Source of the DNA: Asterias rubens
Taxonomy: Eukaryota > Echinodermata > Asteroidea > Forcipulatida > Asteriidae
Direction: 5' to 3'
NCBI RefSeq assembly: GCF_902459465.1
Contig: NC_047082.1
Location: 11,592,545-11,656,544 of the forward strand
DNA: 64,000 bases
Each line of letters begins with the position of its first letter. Position 1 is the stretch's first letter. The notes below the pieces were generated by a model. It worked only from the letters and a program-made list of their open reading frames with translations, was not told where the DNA came from and did no database searches. Positions 45,601 to 57,990 of this stretch are shown here, piece by piece. The translations under genes and the position numbers were made by a program.

Positions 45601-48600
45601 ATACAGAATTTTCAAAAAACTGATAGCTTAAGCGAAAGAGTTAAAGGAACACATTGCCTTGGATCGGATGAGTTGGTCTATAAAAACCGTTATTAACTGT
45701 TTGTTATAAAATGCATATGGTTAAAAAAGTAGAATACAATGATCCACATAAACATGTCTCGAAATTGCATGGTTTTCCTTTCACCTCTTCGACTAACACG
45801 GACGGCCATTTATGGGAGTCAAATTTTTGACTCTCATAAATGGCCGACCGTGTTAGTTCACATCTTTCCAACCATATGCATTTTATAACAAACGGTTTCA
45901 AACGCTTTTTATAGACCAACTTGTCCGATCCAAGGTAACATGTTCCTTAAAGAGAGAGCCCTGTATGAATTTCCTTGGTTATTAAAGTTAAATTCACTTT
46001 CATACAGCTAATTATCAAACATTTTCCACCAGAGAATCCACTGATTAGAGTCTCATCTAAGTAATGTTTCAAATCATTGTTTCCATCTTTTAGAACCACT
46101 ACCGGCTGTGCCAGATCAATCTGCAGGAAGCTACTCATGGGCCCCGTTGGAGCCAAGTCAAGTTGTGGAGGTCTTTGTTACTACCGTCTCTAGTCCAGAT
46201 GTAAGCATTAAGAAGGATCGATGAAAGAAATTCAATCCCCGAAATTGTTAAGAGTTTAGCTAGCCTCTCCCAGGGTCTTCTTTAAAAGATTTGGGTACTT
46301 TTTGTAACACAAAACAACTCTCCACAGATTTACATTAAACTTACACCGTTTGAAGATAATGACAGTAGAAAGCTTACCTTAAAATATTAGTTGCTGAGGT
46401 GCTGTAGTTTTTGAGAAATGAGTTAATCAATGTCATGAAAATAGGTTTTTACATGCTAAAATAATTTTCGTCTCATGATCACTGATACAACAATAATTTT
46501 CAGGACATTGTTTTACTAATTTCTCAAAACTACAGCATCTCAGTAAGTAATATTTTCAGGGAAGCTCTCTACTGTCATTATCTTCAAACGGTGTAAGTTT
46601 AATGTAAATCTGTGGACATTGTGTTTATTTGTCCTACAAAAAGTACATAGACCCTTTAAAAGGGATGGTCCAAAGCTGGCGCCTCATAAGCGCAAAAGAA
46701 TGTTTCTGCGGGCGCTTGCATGCAATCCATCAGATTGCCAGAACATTCCACTGGACCATATTATTGAGCGAAAGTATAGGAGCAATCTTACTTGAATGAA
46801 TATGCGCATAATTAGTATTTTGAAATGGAACAATCCGGTAGTCCAATGGACCAGTCCGTGAGCACTCACTGGAATACTGATCCAATCCAATTAATAGCTT
46901 TCCTACCGTTCTGACATCTAAGTTGCCTCCAACCAGATTTGTTTAATTGTATCCTTCAGGATTAATTGTTGTGTCAAATTTTACAGTATGATTTGTAAAA
47001 GCTGTCTTTTTGGTTTGCATCCCTCAGGATTTCTGGTGTCAGCTAGCTCAATCTGAAGATGATCTGAATGCCGTGATGGACTCCATACAGAGCCTTGTTA
47101 TCCCGTTGGGTAAGTGGTATTCAACTCTCAATATGGCCCCTTGCAATAATGATAATAATAGACCATTTTTATATAGTGCTTTCCAGGGGTGTCTCAAAGC
47201 GCTTCCGACATTATTACCCCTGGTCACTGGGCCTTAAATCCTTCCTTAAACCATCTCAGCTCCCTGGGGAGTATATAGCATGTACGCAATATATGCGCTA
47301 CCCGGCTAAACCAATCACATCAATTATCTCTGCCCTCACAGGTACCCATTTACTCTTGGTTGGAGAGAAGCAATTATAGTTAAGTGTCTTGCTCAGGGAC
47401 ACAAGTGTCACGACCGGGATTCTAACCCACACTCTGCTGAACAGAAGCATCAGAGCTTGAGTTCTGTGCTCGTATCCACTCGGCCGCGACACCCCGTAAG
47501 GCCCTGTCATACTGTTGCGAATAAAGCTAACGGGTGCCCAACTTTTTGAGAAATTAGGGTGTACGTTTGTGTACATGTGTTAGTTGTCACTCCTTCGAGA
47601 CTTGTCATCATTCAATCATGACACATTTGGCAAGTTGCATTCGTTAGCAGTTCATTCGGGTCACAGAGGTGCGCCTTGGTTTAAAAAGTGCTTTTGAACA
47701 TGTTCACAATTTCCAGCTTAAAACCTCAAACCAAAATGTTGACATTTGCTGCTTATTATTGATTCATTGTGTACTTAAATGTATAATATCTCGTCTAATG
47801 TATTGCTTGTACTATTGCGACATGATTGTGCATTGCAATGAATTACTGCATTGAAATAATTGCTACTGAAAGGGAAACTGTAGAGGTAATTGGATAATTA
47901 TGAGTCGCTATTGAAACAAAATAAAAATTTTGCAGGAGTATTTTCCCCTCACTGTTTTTTCTTCAAATTCTTCTGCAGGAGACAACCTGGAACCTCAAGA
48001 GATGAAATTGTGTGCAGGCGACATGTGCCTGGCCCAGTGTGCTCAAGATGGCTACTGGTACAGGTCAGAGGTCACAGGGGTCACAAGTGACAACATCACT
48101 GTTCTATTTGTTGATAATGGAAAGACTGACACCATGCCAAGTGCCAAGGTAAGAATATGGGATGGATGAAAATAAACTCTTGGTTATGGAGTGAGTATCT
48201 TATCAGCAGTCTAACCTAAACACCTCCTGCAGCCGATTTCACAAAACTTGACGCTACTGCGTAAGTCCACTTGCGCAATGTTTATGGAGCAACTTGCGTC
48301 ATAGACGTTGCGCAAGTGGACTTACGCAGTTGCGTAAGGTTTTGTGAAATCAGCTGCTGTACTGCAAAGTACTGTCAAAGTACACTGAGAGACAATTCTT
48401 CACAATAGGTGTAATTTTGTTGATAAAACTATGTTCACCACTGTGGAGCAGTCTGGTAGAATTCAGCAGTGATACATGTTTAAAGGCAGTGGACACTATT
48501 GGTAGTTAGTCATAACAATTATTAGCATAAAACCTTACATGATAGGGTAATGGGGAGAGGTTGATAGTATAAAATGGTGTGAGAATTGACTCCCTCTGAA

Positions 48601-51600
48601 ATTACGTAGCTTTCAAGAAAGAAGTAATTTTCCACGAATTTGATTTTTATACCTCAGATTTAAAATTTGAGGTCACGAAATCAAGCATCTGAATGCTCAT
48701 AACTTTGTGTGGCAGGGGTGTTTTTCTTTCATTATTATCTTGCACCTTCAACGACCAGTTAAGCTAAAATTTTCACAGGTTTGTTATGTTGTGCATATGT
48801 TGAGATACACCAAGTGAGAAGACTGGTCTTTGACAATTACCAATAGTGTCCAGTGTCTTTAATTGAAGTTAATGAATATAAATTATGGATTAAGTCATGA
48901 ATTTCAGTGGGAATTTTATAATGATCCCTTGAAGCTACTGGATAATTTGTTATTTTCTTAAACTCAGAAAAGAAATCGTTGGATGAAGTAATTGTTGTAT
49001 CAAATTACAAAATCCGTTTGTTTACTGCAAAATAAAAAATGGGTTAGGGGTGGGGTGTGCTTGGAACTGTTGCCTCCAACCCCCAAGATAAAACAAATAC
49101 TCAAGTGAGGGGTTACATATCCAATAGTCCCCAAAAAGATGTCCTAGTTTCATAGAATATTTGCACACCTTGAACAGTTTTTTTTTCCTCTTTTTTTTCC
49201 ACAAAGTGGAAGTTATTAATGAACTTTTTTTATTTATATTTAGGTACGAGCAATGCAGGCCGATTTTATGACACTACCTAGGCAGGCGTTTAGATGTCGG
49301 CTGACTGGAATCAAACCTTGGAAGCAGTCTTGGGACCAGGATTCCATCAACGCCTTCAAGAAGCTCACATCCGATCACTCCCTGATGGCTGAAGTTGTGA
49401 GTGTGGAAAGGAGTGCCGACGGTGCGGTGGCGGTGACACTACATGATGGAGCTGTACCTGTGTCTGACCTCCTCGTGGAAAAGAGTCACGCAAAGGAAGT
49501 TCCAGCTGGACATGAAACGAAGAGCAGATTGGTCATCACCACACCCGACTGGGACGGACCAACTTACAAAGCATCATCCACGCCCACTGATGGTAAACAG
49601 ACTGTGGTTATCCTGTCAGTCACAAGTCCTGTTGAGTTTTATTGCCGAGTAGGAGAGGAAACGGAAAGTCTGGAAACGATTACGTCTAAGATAGAGGAAC
49701 ATATCCAAGAGTTAATTGGTCAGACCAGGATAGTACCCAGCAAGGGTATGCCGTGTATCGCCAAGTGCGAGGATAAATTATGGCGGCGGGCTGAGGTACT
49801 TGACGTCGTTGGTAAAGATGAGTTGAGAGTGTTCCTTGTAGATGAAGCCAAGCTGCAAACCGTCCGACTGACCGACCTCCAACTTATAACGAATACCTTG
49901 CTGGCGTTTCCTTTGCAGGCAAGGAAGTGCTCCCTTGAAGCAGCTCCATCTGGTATGGAGTGGTCCGAGGAGGATGAGGAAGCATTTAGAGAGATGGTTG
50001 ATGGGGAGACGCTCCAGGCAGAGTTTCTTGATGACTTGCTTTCTCTCTATGATGGGGAGGAGTCCATAATACAAAAAATGATCCAGAGAAAGGAAGACGC
50101 CAAAGCCAAATTAGAAGCAGAAATGTTGCAGAAACAACTCCAAGAAGCAGCTGACAAGGAAGCCCTTACTAAAGTCGACAAGGACCTTGAAGAGAGCTTC
50201 CCAGTTGGGGTTCATCTACCAGACTCTTTCAAGCAGGCTTTTGAAGGGTTAGATCTCAAGGTTGGTGAGGACATCACGTTATGTCTTGTGACGATTGATG
50301 GTCCAGATGAAGTCTCCTGCCAGTTTGCTCACAATGAACAAAAGGTCTTGGACATTGATCAGAAAATGTTGGAGGTCTACGAAGAGTTGGAAAGCTCCAG
50401 CTGGGTCCCACAGGTTGGAGATCCTTGTGCTGCTAAGCACTCTGAGTTTGAAGATTGGTACAGAGCTACAGTTGTGTCCATTGACCAAGAGAAAAGTGTT
50501 GAAGTCTTCTATGCTGACTACGGCGGGACAGACAAGGTCCTTCTCGAGAGTGTCCGAGAGTTGAAAGATGAACTGAGACAGATCCCAAGCCAGGCTATTC
50601 GTGTTCACTTGACAAAGCCGCTGGTGCCTCTGACAACTTGGAACAAGAAGGCCAAAGCTGCTCTGGAAGGTGAGGGGACAGAACGTGATCTCCACGTAAA
50701 AGTCATCGAAGTTCAGGAAAAGAAGGTAGTTGCTGAGCTCTCAGAAGAGGATCATACATTCTTGTCCCAGCTGGTTGATTATTCACAAGCAGGCTCCATT
50801 AATACTGAAGAAGACGAAGAAAGAGATGGTGAGTTCTTTGATGCTGTTGATAAAGACTCAGTAGGGGCAGAAGAATTGTTTGAAGCTGCAGAGGAAGGCA
50901 ATGCTCAAATCTTAGGCAGCATCTACATGAAGACGGTTGAAAGTCTCGTTGAGGAGGTGCTCATTGATGTCGCAAAGACCCTTTGGGAAGAAGAAGGCAT
51001 CATTCTAAAACTGCCATTGGGAAGTTCGGAAGCTACAAGCGAGGAGAGGTCGGATGTGGGTGCTTCATCTTCTGAAACTGGGGATGAAGTTAAGAGTTGC
51101 GTCGCTGAAGTTATTGATGATTTGTTTGATAAAGCGGCTGAGCAAGCTCAGGTTGATGATGACAAGCAACAAGATGAAGAGATCAGTGCCAAAGAGTCAG
51201 AAAACGAGGACATTACTGTGTCCAATGAAGAGACCAGTCCTGAAGAAACCAACGCAACTGAGGAAGCCTCACCAGATGGGAATAGCCCAATGAGTCATGG
51301 TGCAAGAATGATAAGCATGAAGGATATTCTCGACCAGTTTGTTGACCACCATCTTCAAAGGCTCAAAGATAATGATGGAGTGGCTGATGGGCAAAAGGAC
51401 AATGGTGAGAAAGCTGTTGAAGAGGAGGAATCAGAGTCCGATGTAGATGATGAGGAGGATGTTGATGATATTGGGGAAGTTGTCAATGGATTCATGGCTG
51501 ATGACGAAGAATCGTCTGAGGCGATGAATAATGAAGACGAGCACAACAGCGAGAACATCAAAGAGGAGAATGGTCCTAAGGCATCTTTAGAATCTGAAGA

Positions 51601-51931
51601 GAGTCTGGAAGATCCCAAAACAGAAGCAGCTGACTCCGGTGAGCAATCACCTAAGGACAACCCGTCGATCAAGAATCAAGAAGAGAAGCTGGCCACTGAA
51701 GAGGAATCTTCCGAAGACAATATCACAAATGAGCAGGAAGGTGATGACCAGACGAGCAGTGCAGAAGGACTCAAGGAGGAAGTCCAAGACAGTCCATCCA
51801 AAAAAGACGGAGACAAGTCGAGCCCGGTTACGCAAGAAATGGATCCACCGACTTTGGATGGAGTATCGCCTGACGCCAAGGGCGCGGCCAGGGTCGACTC
51901 GGAATCAGAGGAGCTTGAAAACCAGGATTAA
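33654..51931 (+). CDS. Multi-Tudor germ-granule scaffold, Tudor/TDRD6-like (11 eTud units)
   Basis: Six coding exons: 33654-34188, 40837-45270, 46094-46200, 47028-47109, 47979-48148 and 49244-51931. All are GT-AG and in frame, summing to 2671 residues. Eleven extended-Tudor cores of the pattern C.A.(F/Y)SxDxxWYRA..V.F.DYGN centre at about residues 75, 287, 498, 720, 934, 1131, 1321, 1532, 1735, 1947 and 2172. Such units bind symmetrically dimethylated arginine on Piwi proteins in germ granules (family knowledge). Units 1, 3, 4, 7 and 8 keep DYGN; 2 and 6 have DFGN; 5 has DFGD; 9 has DNGK; 10 is degenerate (VDEAK); 11 has DYGG. A helical, charged segment lies near 2055-2095. Residues from about 2296 are acidic and Ser/Thr-rich. 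The number of units and the length resemble Drosophila Tudor (11 units); the giant exon resembles TDRD6. Orthology is not settled. Confidence 0.9.
35030..35725. repeat. Foldback element, family I (~700 bp)
   Basis: The left arm (from about 35035: CTATTTTCGGTCGCACTAAA, CACTTTCAAACTGTAGAAAA, AACTGTAAAAAATTTAGTAA) pairs with the right arm (TTACTAAAATCGGGGTAAAA, TTTTTTTACAGTTAAAAATA, TTTGAAAGTGATTTGGGTGC, TTTCGTGCGACCCCCTATTT). Arms are about 200 bases; the spacer (35235-35500) also has complementary pieces (GGCGAATATTTCCG-type). An 11-base piece, GTTGTCGTGA, is tandemly repeated at the right arm. Confidence 0.75.
36660..36835. repeat. ACGACG-rich imperfect inverted repeat
   Basis: Contains ACGACGACCC and GGGTCGTCGTAACTTACGAC, CTTGCGACGTATCC, TCGCAACTTACGACGTGTAA and TTGCGACGCGTCGC. 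The mixture of direct and inverted short units is unlike its surroundings. It looks like a small inverted-repeat element of its own family. Confidence 0.5.
37299..37656 (-). repeat. Family-A inverted-repeat element (reverse)
   Basis: Starts TTAAAGGCAATGGACACTAT and ends AGTGTCCAGTGTCTTTAA. The inner stem is partly kept (TTTTGAGACATCGG / TTTGAGGTCTCGAAATC). It lies in intron 1 of the Tudor-type gene. Confidence 0.8.
38625..39003 (+). repeat. Family-B inverted-repeat element
   Basis: Starts TTAAAGCCATTATACACTTT and ends CCGAAAGGGTCCAATGGCTTTAAA. The centre has the pair TTCTCGCTAACGAGAA. Opposite in orientation to 16279-16660. Confidence 0.75.
39278..39550 (-). repeat. Family-A element broken by another insertion
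   Basis: The left piece (GAGGTTTGTTATTTTATGCA, GATACACCAAGTGAGAAGAC) and the right piece (ACCAGTAGTGTCCAGTGTCTTTAA) are separated by 39335-39525. That insert begins CAATAGACCGATCCAGTAGG and ends TTAATGGATCGGTCTATTAC, so it has its own inverted termini. Confidence 0.65.
42226..42299. other. Linker between Tudor units 3 and 4
   Basis: Within the giant second exon the spacing between Tudor cores is about 190-220 residues. The linkers before units 4 and 5 are Ser/Pro/Lys-rich (ATQRSSPRGESLSPKGAAS; KDTKPPKEATPPRRKGTPVA). They look disordered and suit phosphorylation by proline-directed kinases, though that is an inference. Confidence 0.4.
45642..45950. repeat. Foldback element, family E, copy 2
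   Basis: Starts TTAAAGGAACACATTGCCTT and ends AAGGTAACATGTTCCTTAAA. The central pair is GGCCATTTATGGGAGTCAAA / TTTGACTCTCATAAATGGCC, a perfect hairpin around TTTTTGA. It lies in the intron after the giant exon of the Tudor-type gene. Confidence 0.8.
46280..46660. repeat. Foldback element, family C, copy 2
   Basis: GGGTACTTTTTGTAACACAA at the left pairs with TCCTACAAAAAGTACATAGA at the right. Inner pair TTACACCGTTTGAAGATAAT / ATTATCTTCAAACGGTGTAA. Same family as 10190-10462. Confidence 0.75.
47195..47495 (-). repeat. tRNA-derived SINE (reverse)
   Basis: CTTCCGACATTATTACCCCT, CTCAGCTCCCTGGGGAGTAT, ACAGGTACCCATTTACTCTT and the tRNA-like head in complement (CTCGTATCCACTCGGCCGCG). It lies between exons 4 and 5 of the Tudor-type gene. 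Confidence 0.75.
48229..48357. repeat. Short inverted-repeat element, family G
   Basis: Ends GCAGCCGATTTCACAAAAC and GTTTTGTGAAATCAGCTGC are complementary. The inner arms TGCGTAAGTCCACTTGCGCA and TGCGCAAGTGGACTTACGCA are a perfect 20-base pair. The whole 129 bases would fold into one hairpin. Confidence 0.85.
48480..48862 (-). repeat. Family-A inverted-repeat element (reverse)
   Basis: Starts TTAAAGGCAGTGGACACTAT and ends AGTGTCCAGTGTCTTTAA. It lies in the last intron of the Tudor-type gene. Confidence 0.85.
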
Positions 51932-52795
51932 ACTCCAGACCCAGAACCCAAACCGGGAGCCGAGTAAGATGAAGCTCGTCTTTAAGACCCTTTGAGGGAG
52001 GAATGCAACATTAAACAAGGCGTAATTTGGGGGGTTGAAGGTAGTCCTGGGAGCCTTCGTATTTTTACAAAGACATCCTGTATATGTCTGTTTGTGGAGT
52101 GGACAAATTTCAGAGCTCCATCATTCAAATCTTGCCTGTAAAGAAGCTACTAGTTTCACCGGAGTAACGTGCACTGGCAGCTTAGATTGAACGTTGTGTG
52201 ACCCCCAGTGTCTTCACATGAAGTTCAACCCCAAGTTACAGCTTGTTCAACTTTGCATTCCTCCCTGTACGATGATAGTGCCTTGCTTGAAGTGTCACGT
52301 ATTGATAAATTCCACGTAAAACAGAGAAAGAGATTTCACTCATGCGATCAGGGCCCAGTTTTATGGCTATGCTCACTACGTAAATCTGAGCTTCAATCAA
52401 CACTCGTTGCTAATATGGGCAATCAATGAAAATCTGCGCTAGCTGTGTGAGCGAAGAATTCCTAGTTATGTGGTTAAGGCACGCACACTTCAAGCGTAAA
52501 TTCCTTTCCAACCTGTGTAATACGCTTGATGTAAGCGCAGAATTTCCTGCGTCATGCAGTTCTGATTCTTTGCTTAGGGTAAGCAGAGCCATGAAAGTGG
52601 TCCTTGAGAAAGTTCTCGCTTTAAGAAAAAATACTAAGATAATTGGAGTTACAGAATTATGCTCTGATTATATAATTTGACTTTAAACAGCGGCTACAGG
52701 ATAATCTCAATATTTCAACTATTACCTTTTTTTGGCCAAACAGACATTGTAGATACTGATTTATAACCATTTTACGCTTAAAATTTTCATTTGGT

Positions 52796-52801
52796 AATAA
52801 A
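52796..52801 (+). terminator. Possible polyadenylation signal of the Tudor-type gene
   Basis: AATAAA lies about 865 bases past the stop at 51931. It is the first canonical hexamer I see downstream. Others follow near 53070 and 53332, so the true end is uncertain. Confidence 0.35.
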
Positions 52802-54661
52802 TAATTCAAGTCAAAAATGCACCTCTCCGCACGGCTTTTTCACCTGAGGGTCAAAAACGGCTTATCTATTATAATGACCCCTTGACGTCAGTGACAATTT
52901 TCCCCAATTGGGTCTGTACACAGTTCTCAAGCTGTGGCCAACTGAGGGTGCTATTTTCCACATAAATAGCCGGCTATGACAACATGATTCTGTAGCCGCT
53001 GTTTAAGTATCTTGAAATAAGTTCTCAACAAGAGAAAAACAGAAAGGAGATCGGTATCAACGCCATCTTAATAAAACGAAAACAAAAAACATACAAAATT
53101 TACTTTAGAGAAGCCGCTATTGACAAAGGATGTCTTTGCTGATGAAGTGATCGTTTCCCACCTAGTTTTTCATGTGTTACTCCACGCAGATAACATTTGT
53201 ACAAAGAAAGATAAAATTCACGCCTTAAAAAACATTTGGTTGAAGTTTAAATCGAGAGGTGATGTTTTGATTGTAGAGTATGAGACACCTGTCATAAGTT
53301 TTTTTTATACTAGAGCGTTAAAGTGAAAAAAAAATAAAGGAAAAAAAAAAAGAAGATTCTATACTTAAAACGATAACAAACCATTGACAGCTATTCACTT
53401 TATTAACACTTTTGTTTATATATTAAAACTATTTCTTTATTTTTTGTTTAAGTATTATACATTTACTCTGATGGTATTGGGCTTTGCTTACTGCAGACTT
53501 CAGCGCTTACAGCCCACGGAATCATCCGCTTCATGGGGGGCTGTAAGCGCAGAATTCTACGGTATGCATGGCCATGAAATTTGGCCCAGGTACATGTCGT
53601 CGTTTCGGTGCAGTAAGGTCGTACCTCTGAAAACAGTGTTTATGTAAAACTTGAAGTTTAGAATGTCAAAAAGTCACACTTAAAATTGACCAGGATGTAC
53701 ACACACAGTCAACAGACACAGAGATTTGACCTTGTTGTACAGAGTTACGAACTTGTTGCACAGAGTAACAACCTTGATGCACCGACACGATGATGTATGG
53801 TTGATTTGATCCTGTATTTGACTGTTTTCTACTGCCTTCACTTTTGCCATGATACATGTATACATGTAATGTACATGTATATTTAAAACAAATTATATTC
53901 ATTTGAATATTGTCCAAAAGTCAGTGGACCCTTTTGCTGGGGACGATTATTCCTAGATTAATGATGTGCAGCACCCAATATTTGTCCATATTATTGGATG
54001 GTTCAAATCCTGTCCGTGGGTTTCGAAAGCATAACCACAATGGGAAAATTTTGTAACCCTTGGTGGCAGTAGACTTACCAGGTAAAATCCATTGTTCTTG
54101 GTAATGTGCGCATGCTCAGAACTACGTAAACAATGGAAATCTACCTGGTAAGTCTGCTGCCACCTAGCGTTCCAAAGTCTCCCATTGGCATAATGGGTAC
54201 CAGGCCTGGAGGCCATGGTATCTGTTGCCCCTGGTCTTGGTGCCCCTTCACAAGTTTCCCAATAAAGACTTTAAGATGCCCCTTGCTTAATATTGAAAAT
54301 AACGCTGCCCTCATAAAGTTGAAATTCCAAACCCGGGGTAACACACAACTACTGCACATTAAACGCATTATATGAACATGTTTAAAAAAAAAATTTAAAA
54401 AAACTTTATTGAACTTGTATATTCTCCTGGTGCAGTAACTGCGAAGAGTGAAAGTGAAAAAGATGTAGGAAATTATGTTTAAATTTTCTTCTCTTGAATT
54501 TATGCACAAGTAAACATTACACAAATCAGAAGTTGAGAAATTTGTTCAAAGAGAACAACTGATAAACTTGATGCACTTGTTGTCAATGGAGTTGGGTGGA
54601 CGTTCATTGAGGTTACAACAACCTATTTTCACATCTACAAAGCTCTGTTTTCTGCGTTGTG

Positions 54662-55027
54662 TTAAAGGGAAGGTACACTATTGGTAATTGTCAAAGACCA
54701 GTCTTCTCACTTGGTGTATCCCAACATAAGCATAAAATAACAAGCCTGTGAACATTTTAGCTAAATTGGTCATCAAAGTTGCCAGAAAATTATGATAGAA
54801 AAAACACCCTTGTTGGACGAATTTGTGTGCTTATAGATAGGAATAAAAGACTTCTCGTTTATTATTTTAATGAGAAATTACCTCTTTCTCAAAATCTATG
54901 ATACTTCAGAGGGAGCCGTTTCTCACAATGTTTTATACTAGCAACAGCTCTCCAATGCACGTTAGCAAGTCAGTTTTTAAGTTAATATTTGTTTTGAGTA
55001 ATTACCAAACGTGTACCTTCCCTTTAA
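54662..55027 (+). repeat. Family-A inverted-repeat element, variant ends
   Basis: Starts TTAAAGGGAAGGTACACTATTG and ends CGTGTACCTTCCCTTTAA. Both ends differ from the usual family-A ends in the same, complementary way (GGAAGGTACAC instead of GCAGTGGACAC), so the ends changed together. It is a distinct subfamily. Confidence 0.8.
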
Positions 55028-56445
55028 CATGGCTTTATTTCTACAATAGCAGTGGGACCATGTCAGTGCGTAAAGTCTGTTTTTTGTTGTCTTTTAGTTC
55101 ATTGTGGGTGTTTTTTTGTTCTGTGGTGTGGGTAGGGAAGTTTTGCCTTTTTGTTACCTCGTTTTTTTCCTTTTTTGCATTTTTTTTATTTTTTACTATT
55201 ACTATATTAGTTCCATAGCTTTTGGGTGAAATGGTCTCTCTGGTAGTGAATCGACCACATTTTTGTGATTAAAGTGCCAAATTTAAAGTTGATATTATAT
55301 ATCTACCTATAAATCAAATACAAGGGTGTCATTTTGGTTTTGCAAGATTTAGTTGAGGGTAACATATTTGTCAACCTTCTTTTAGATGTTGTCAGTTGCA
55401 GTGGTCTAAAAGAAACAAGTTTTTCCTTCACAAATGTAATGAATGAGTTTGTGATTCTGTCACTAAACTGCAGCCATAAACAGCATTCGTTTTTGTGCAA
55501 CATCTTTATCTCTGTGAGATGAAATGCCACCCTCTACAAATGATGTATTTTACCAAAAACAAGCAATTTGGAAGACAGATAAGTTGGAATGTGATGGACT
55601 TACTCTCATTGTTGTATTTCGAATGGGACTTCTGGAGTAAGATTTTTTTTCTTTTCTTCTTTTTCTTTTGTATTTGCAACTACAACTGTACCAACTGTCA
55701 GCCCAAACCGATTTGCTCAAATTGCATGTAGATGGTTGCATGACTGCGTAGTTAGTTATACAACCATTGATTGGGGATACTTGCTCCAATTCCATGTCAC
55801 TGCTTTACTGTAGGTAGCAATTCATGGCTTACAGGGCCCAATGTTAGTTCCACAGTGACCCAAGTTTTTCAAACAAAATTTACCAAACGGAAATACAGAC
55901 AGTTTGTATAAAGGTACATCGTGGATAAAAATGGTACACTGTGTAAATAAACACTTGCTTTAAGATTTCTGTGAGTTTGAGAAAACATTTTGTGTGTTAC
56001 AATTGTTCATGTTATTATATATAAAAAAAAACATCCTGTAGTTAAAAGGAAAATGCAGTTGAAACAGTATGCAACTCGGTATTGTTGGGTGGTATACACA
56101 TTCCGTTTACCATGACATACCATTGTATAATGTAATCAGATTTTTAAGGAGGATTGATTCAGTCAATTCTTTCTCCTAGCCATTAAGTTTTGTATTCATT
56201 GAGTTATGGAGGAATAAAAAGGACTTTTTGCGCCTACAAGATTCCATTTGTGTTTATGCTTTGAACTTATTGGGGTTTTTTTCACACGGTTATTTATCAG
56301 GATATTTAAAAATCTATTCAAAATCTTCTTGAGACTTACAATTTTCTTGAGAGAAATAAAACGGTCACCAAACCGTTTGAATTTGTCAAAGTTAGGAACG
56401 TCTTCTAAAAATGACACAGTGTGAGCCTTTAAATACATTATTTTT

Positions 56446-56803
56446 TACTGGACATCTTTGGTAATTGACAAAGACCAGTCTTTTCACTTGGTGTATCTCA
56501 ACTTATGCACAAAATAACAAACCTGTGAAAATTTTAACTCGATTGATCGTTGAAGTTGCGAGAAAATAAGAAAAGAAAAAACACCCTTGTCACATGATTT
56601 ACGTACCTCAAAATCTAATTCCGATGTCTCGAAATCGAATTTGTGGGAAATTACTTCTTTCTCGAAAACTACGTCACTTCAGAGGGAGCCGTTTATCACA
56701 ATTTGTTATACTATCGACAGCTCTCCATTGCTTGTTACCAATTAAGTTTTTATGCTAATAATAATTTTGAGTAATTACCAGTAGTGTCCAGTGCCTCCAA
56801 AAA
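56446..56803 (+). repeat. Family-A inverted-repeat element (forward)
   Basis: Starts at ACTGGACATCTTTGGTAATT and ends AGTAGTGTCCAGTGCC. The outermost bases are decayed on both sides. Confidence 0.75.
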
Positions 56804-57295
56804 TAGCATATTGCCAATTTAAAATGTTTGAAAATAGGATATCACCATTGAAAAAATTTCTGAAAAAAAAAAAAAAAACACCTGTACAAGACCATAATTT
56901 TTACAGTAACGACTTTTATTTGTTTGTACGTTAAAAAAAAAAATACAATACAAATATGTTGAAGTTGAACAACTTCATTGTTTCAAAACTTTAAACAATA
57001 CTATTTACAAGGTTGGTACAAAATATTTAATATTTTTACATGTACATATGTTATTACTGTTGGCTTGTTTGCACAATGAAACATCCTTTGTAAAATGTTG
57101 TGATTCTTCATTTCAGGTGAAGAATTACTTGTATCAAATGTTATACAAGTTCGATTTGCAATTTTTCCCAAATTAATATTATCTACTTTGGGTCAAAATC
57201 AACCGAATTAGTCATGGGATGTCTTGACTGGTTTTCTGCAAATTTTTGCTTGCACAATTGTTCGGTGCTTTAAAAACCAGCTCTATGAAATAGCG

Positions 57296-57320
57296 CCCCC
57301 CCCCCCCCCCCCCCCCCCCC
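57296..57320. repeat. Poly-C tract (25 C)
   Basis: An uninterrupted run of 25 C. The length in the assembly should be treated as approximate. Confidence 0.9.
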
Positions 57321-57990
57321 AGTTCTTTAGAGAAAGTCCCCATTTTTAATCAGAAACTGAAAAGTACTGATTGATGACAGATCTACAGATCAAGCTTGGG
57401 AAAGATTGACATCAAAACTGCAACTGATGCGGCTGTTGATTGGAAGATTGTGATTGTCTTCTGTTGATTATGATTCATCCTCTCATGCCTTTAAGAACAT
57501 CCTGGATGAAAGAACAGAAAGAGATGTTATATTATTGAATGTTTGAATCTAATGTTGCTTCGTCCATATTAAGACATTGGGCAATTGGGACCTTCCAACC
57601 TTCTCTGTGATCCACAGAGACTTTGTGCACAACACACAACAAATACATGTATACCTATACAGCGGACATGGACACAAACCACAGGCCATATAAAACGTCA
57701 GACTGGTGTTTGGTATTTTGTTTTTTTCCTGTTTATTGAGTCCTCTTCTACAGAAGTACAACCTTAGTACAAATTGTATTCAACTTAATATTCAAAATCA
57801 GTTCCAGTTCAAAATTGCAACAGGTCCCAGAAGTTCAAAGATGTACAACTCTGCAGTTATGTTTGTTTTTAAGTGTTCCCATGTGGTCTAGATTGGTTCT
57901 GAAATTATTTAGGTAAGTGTACACAAATGTACAGGTGATGGTTTCTTTCAACATTAGACCAACAAGAACGGCTGAAAATTGTGCAATTGT

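Larger units (their letters stand above)
52805..57730. other. Repeat-rich intergenic region, no gene recognised
   Basis: Contains a near-palindromic pair TACCAGGTAAAATCCATTGT / ACAATGGAAATCTACCTGGTA (54078-54150), two family-A elements (54662, 56446), an AATAAA at 55945, T-rich runs and a 25-base poly-C tract (57296-57320). ORFs here (for example 53120-53326, 55334-55522) have no resemblance I can name. Confidence 0.45.

Noticed and set aside
53120-53326. 68-codon ORF downstream of the Tudor-type gene
   Set aside because: Composition is ordinary, no family recognised, no splice sites linking it to neighbours. Probably chance.
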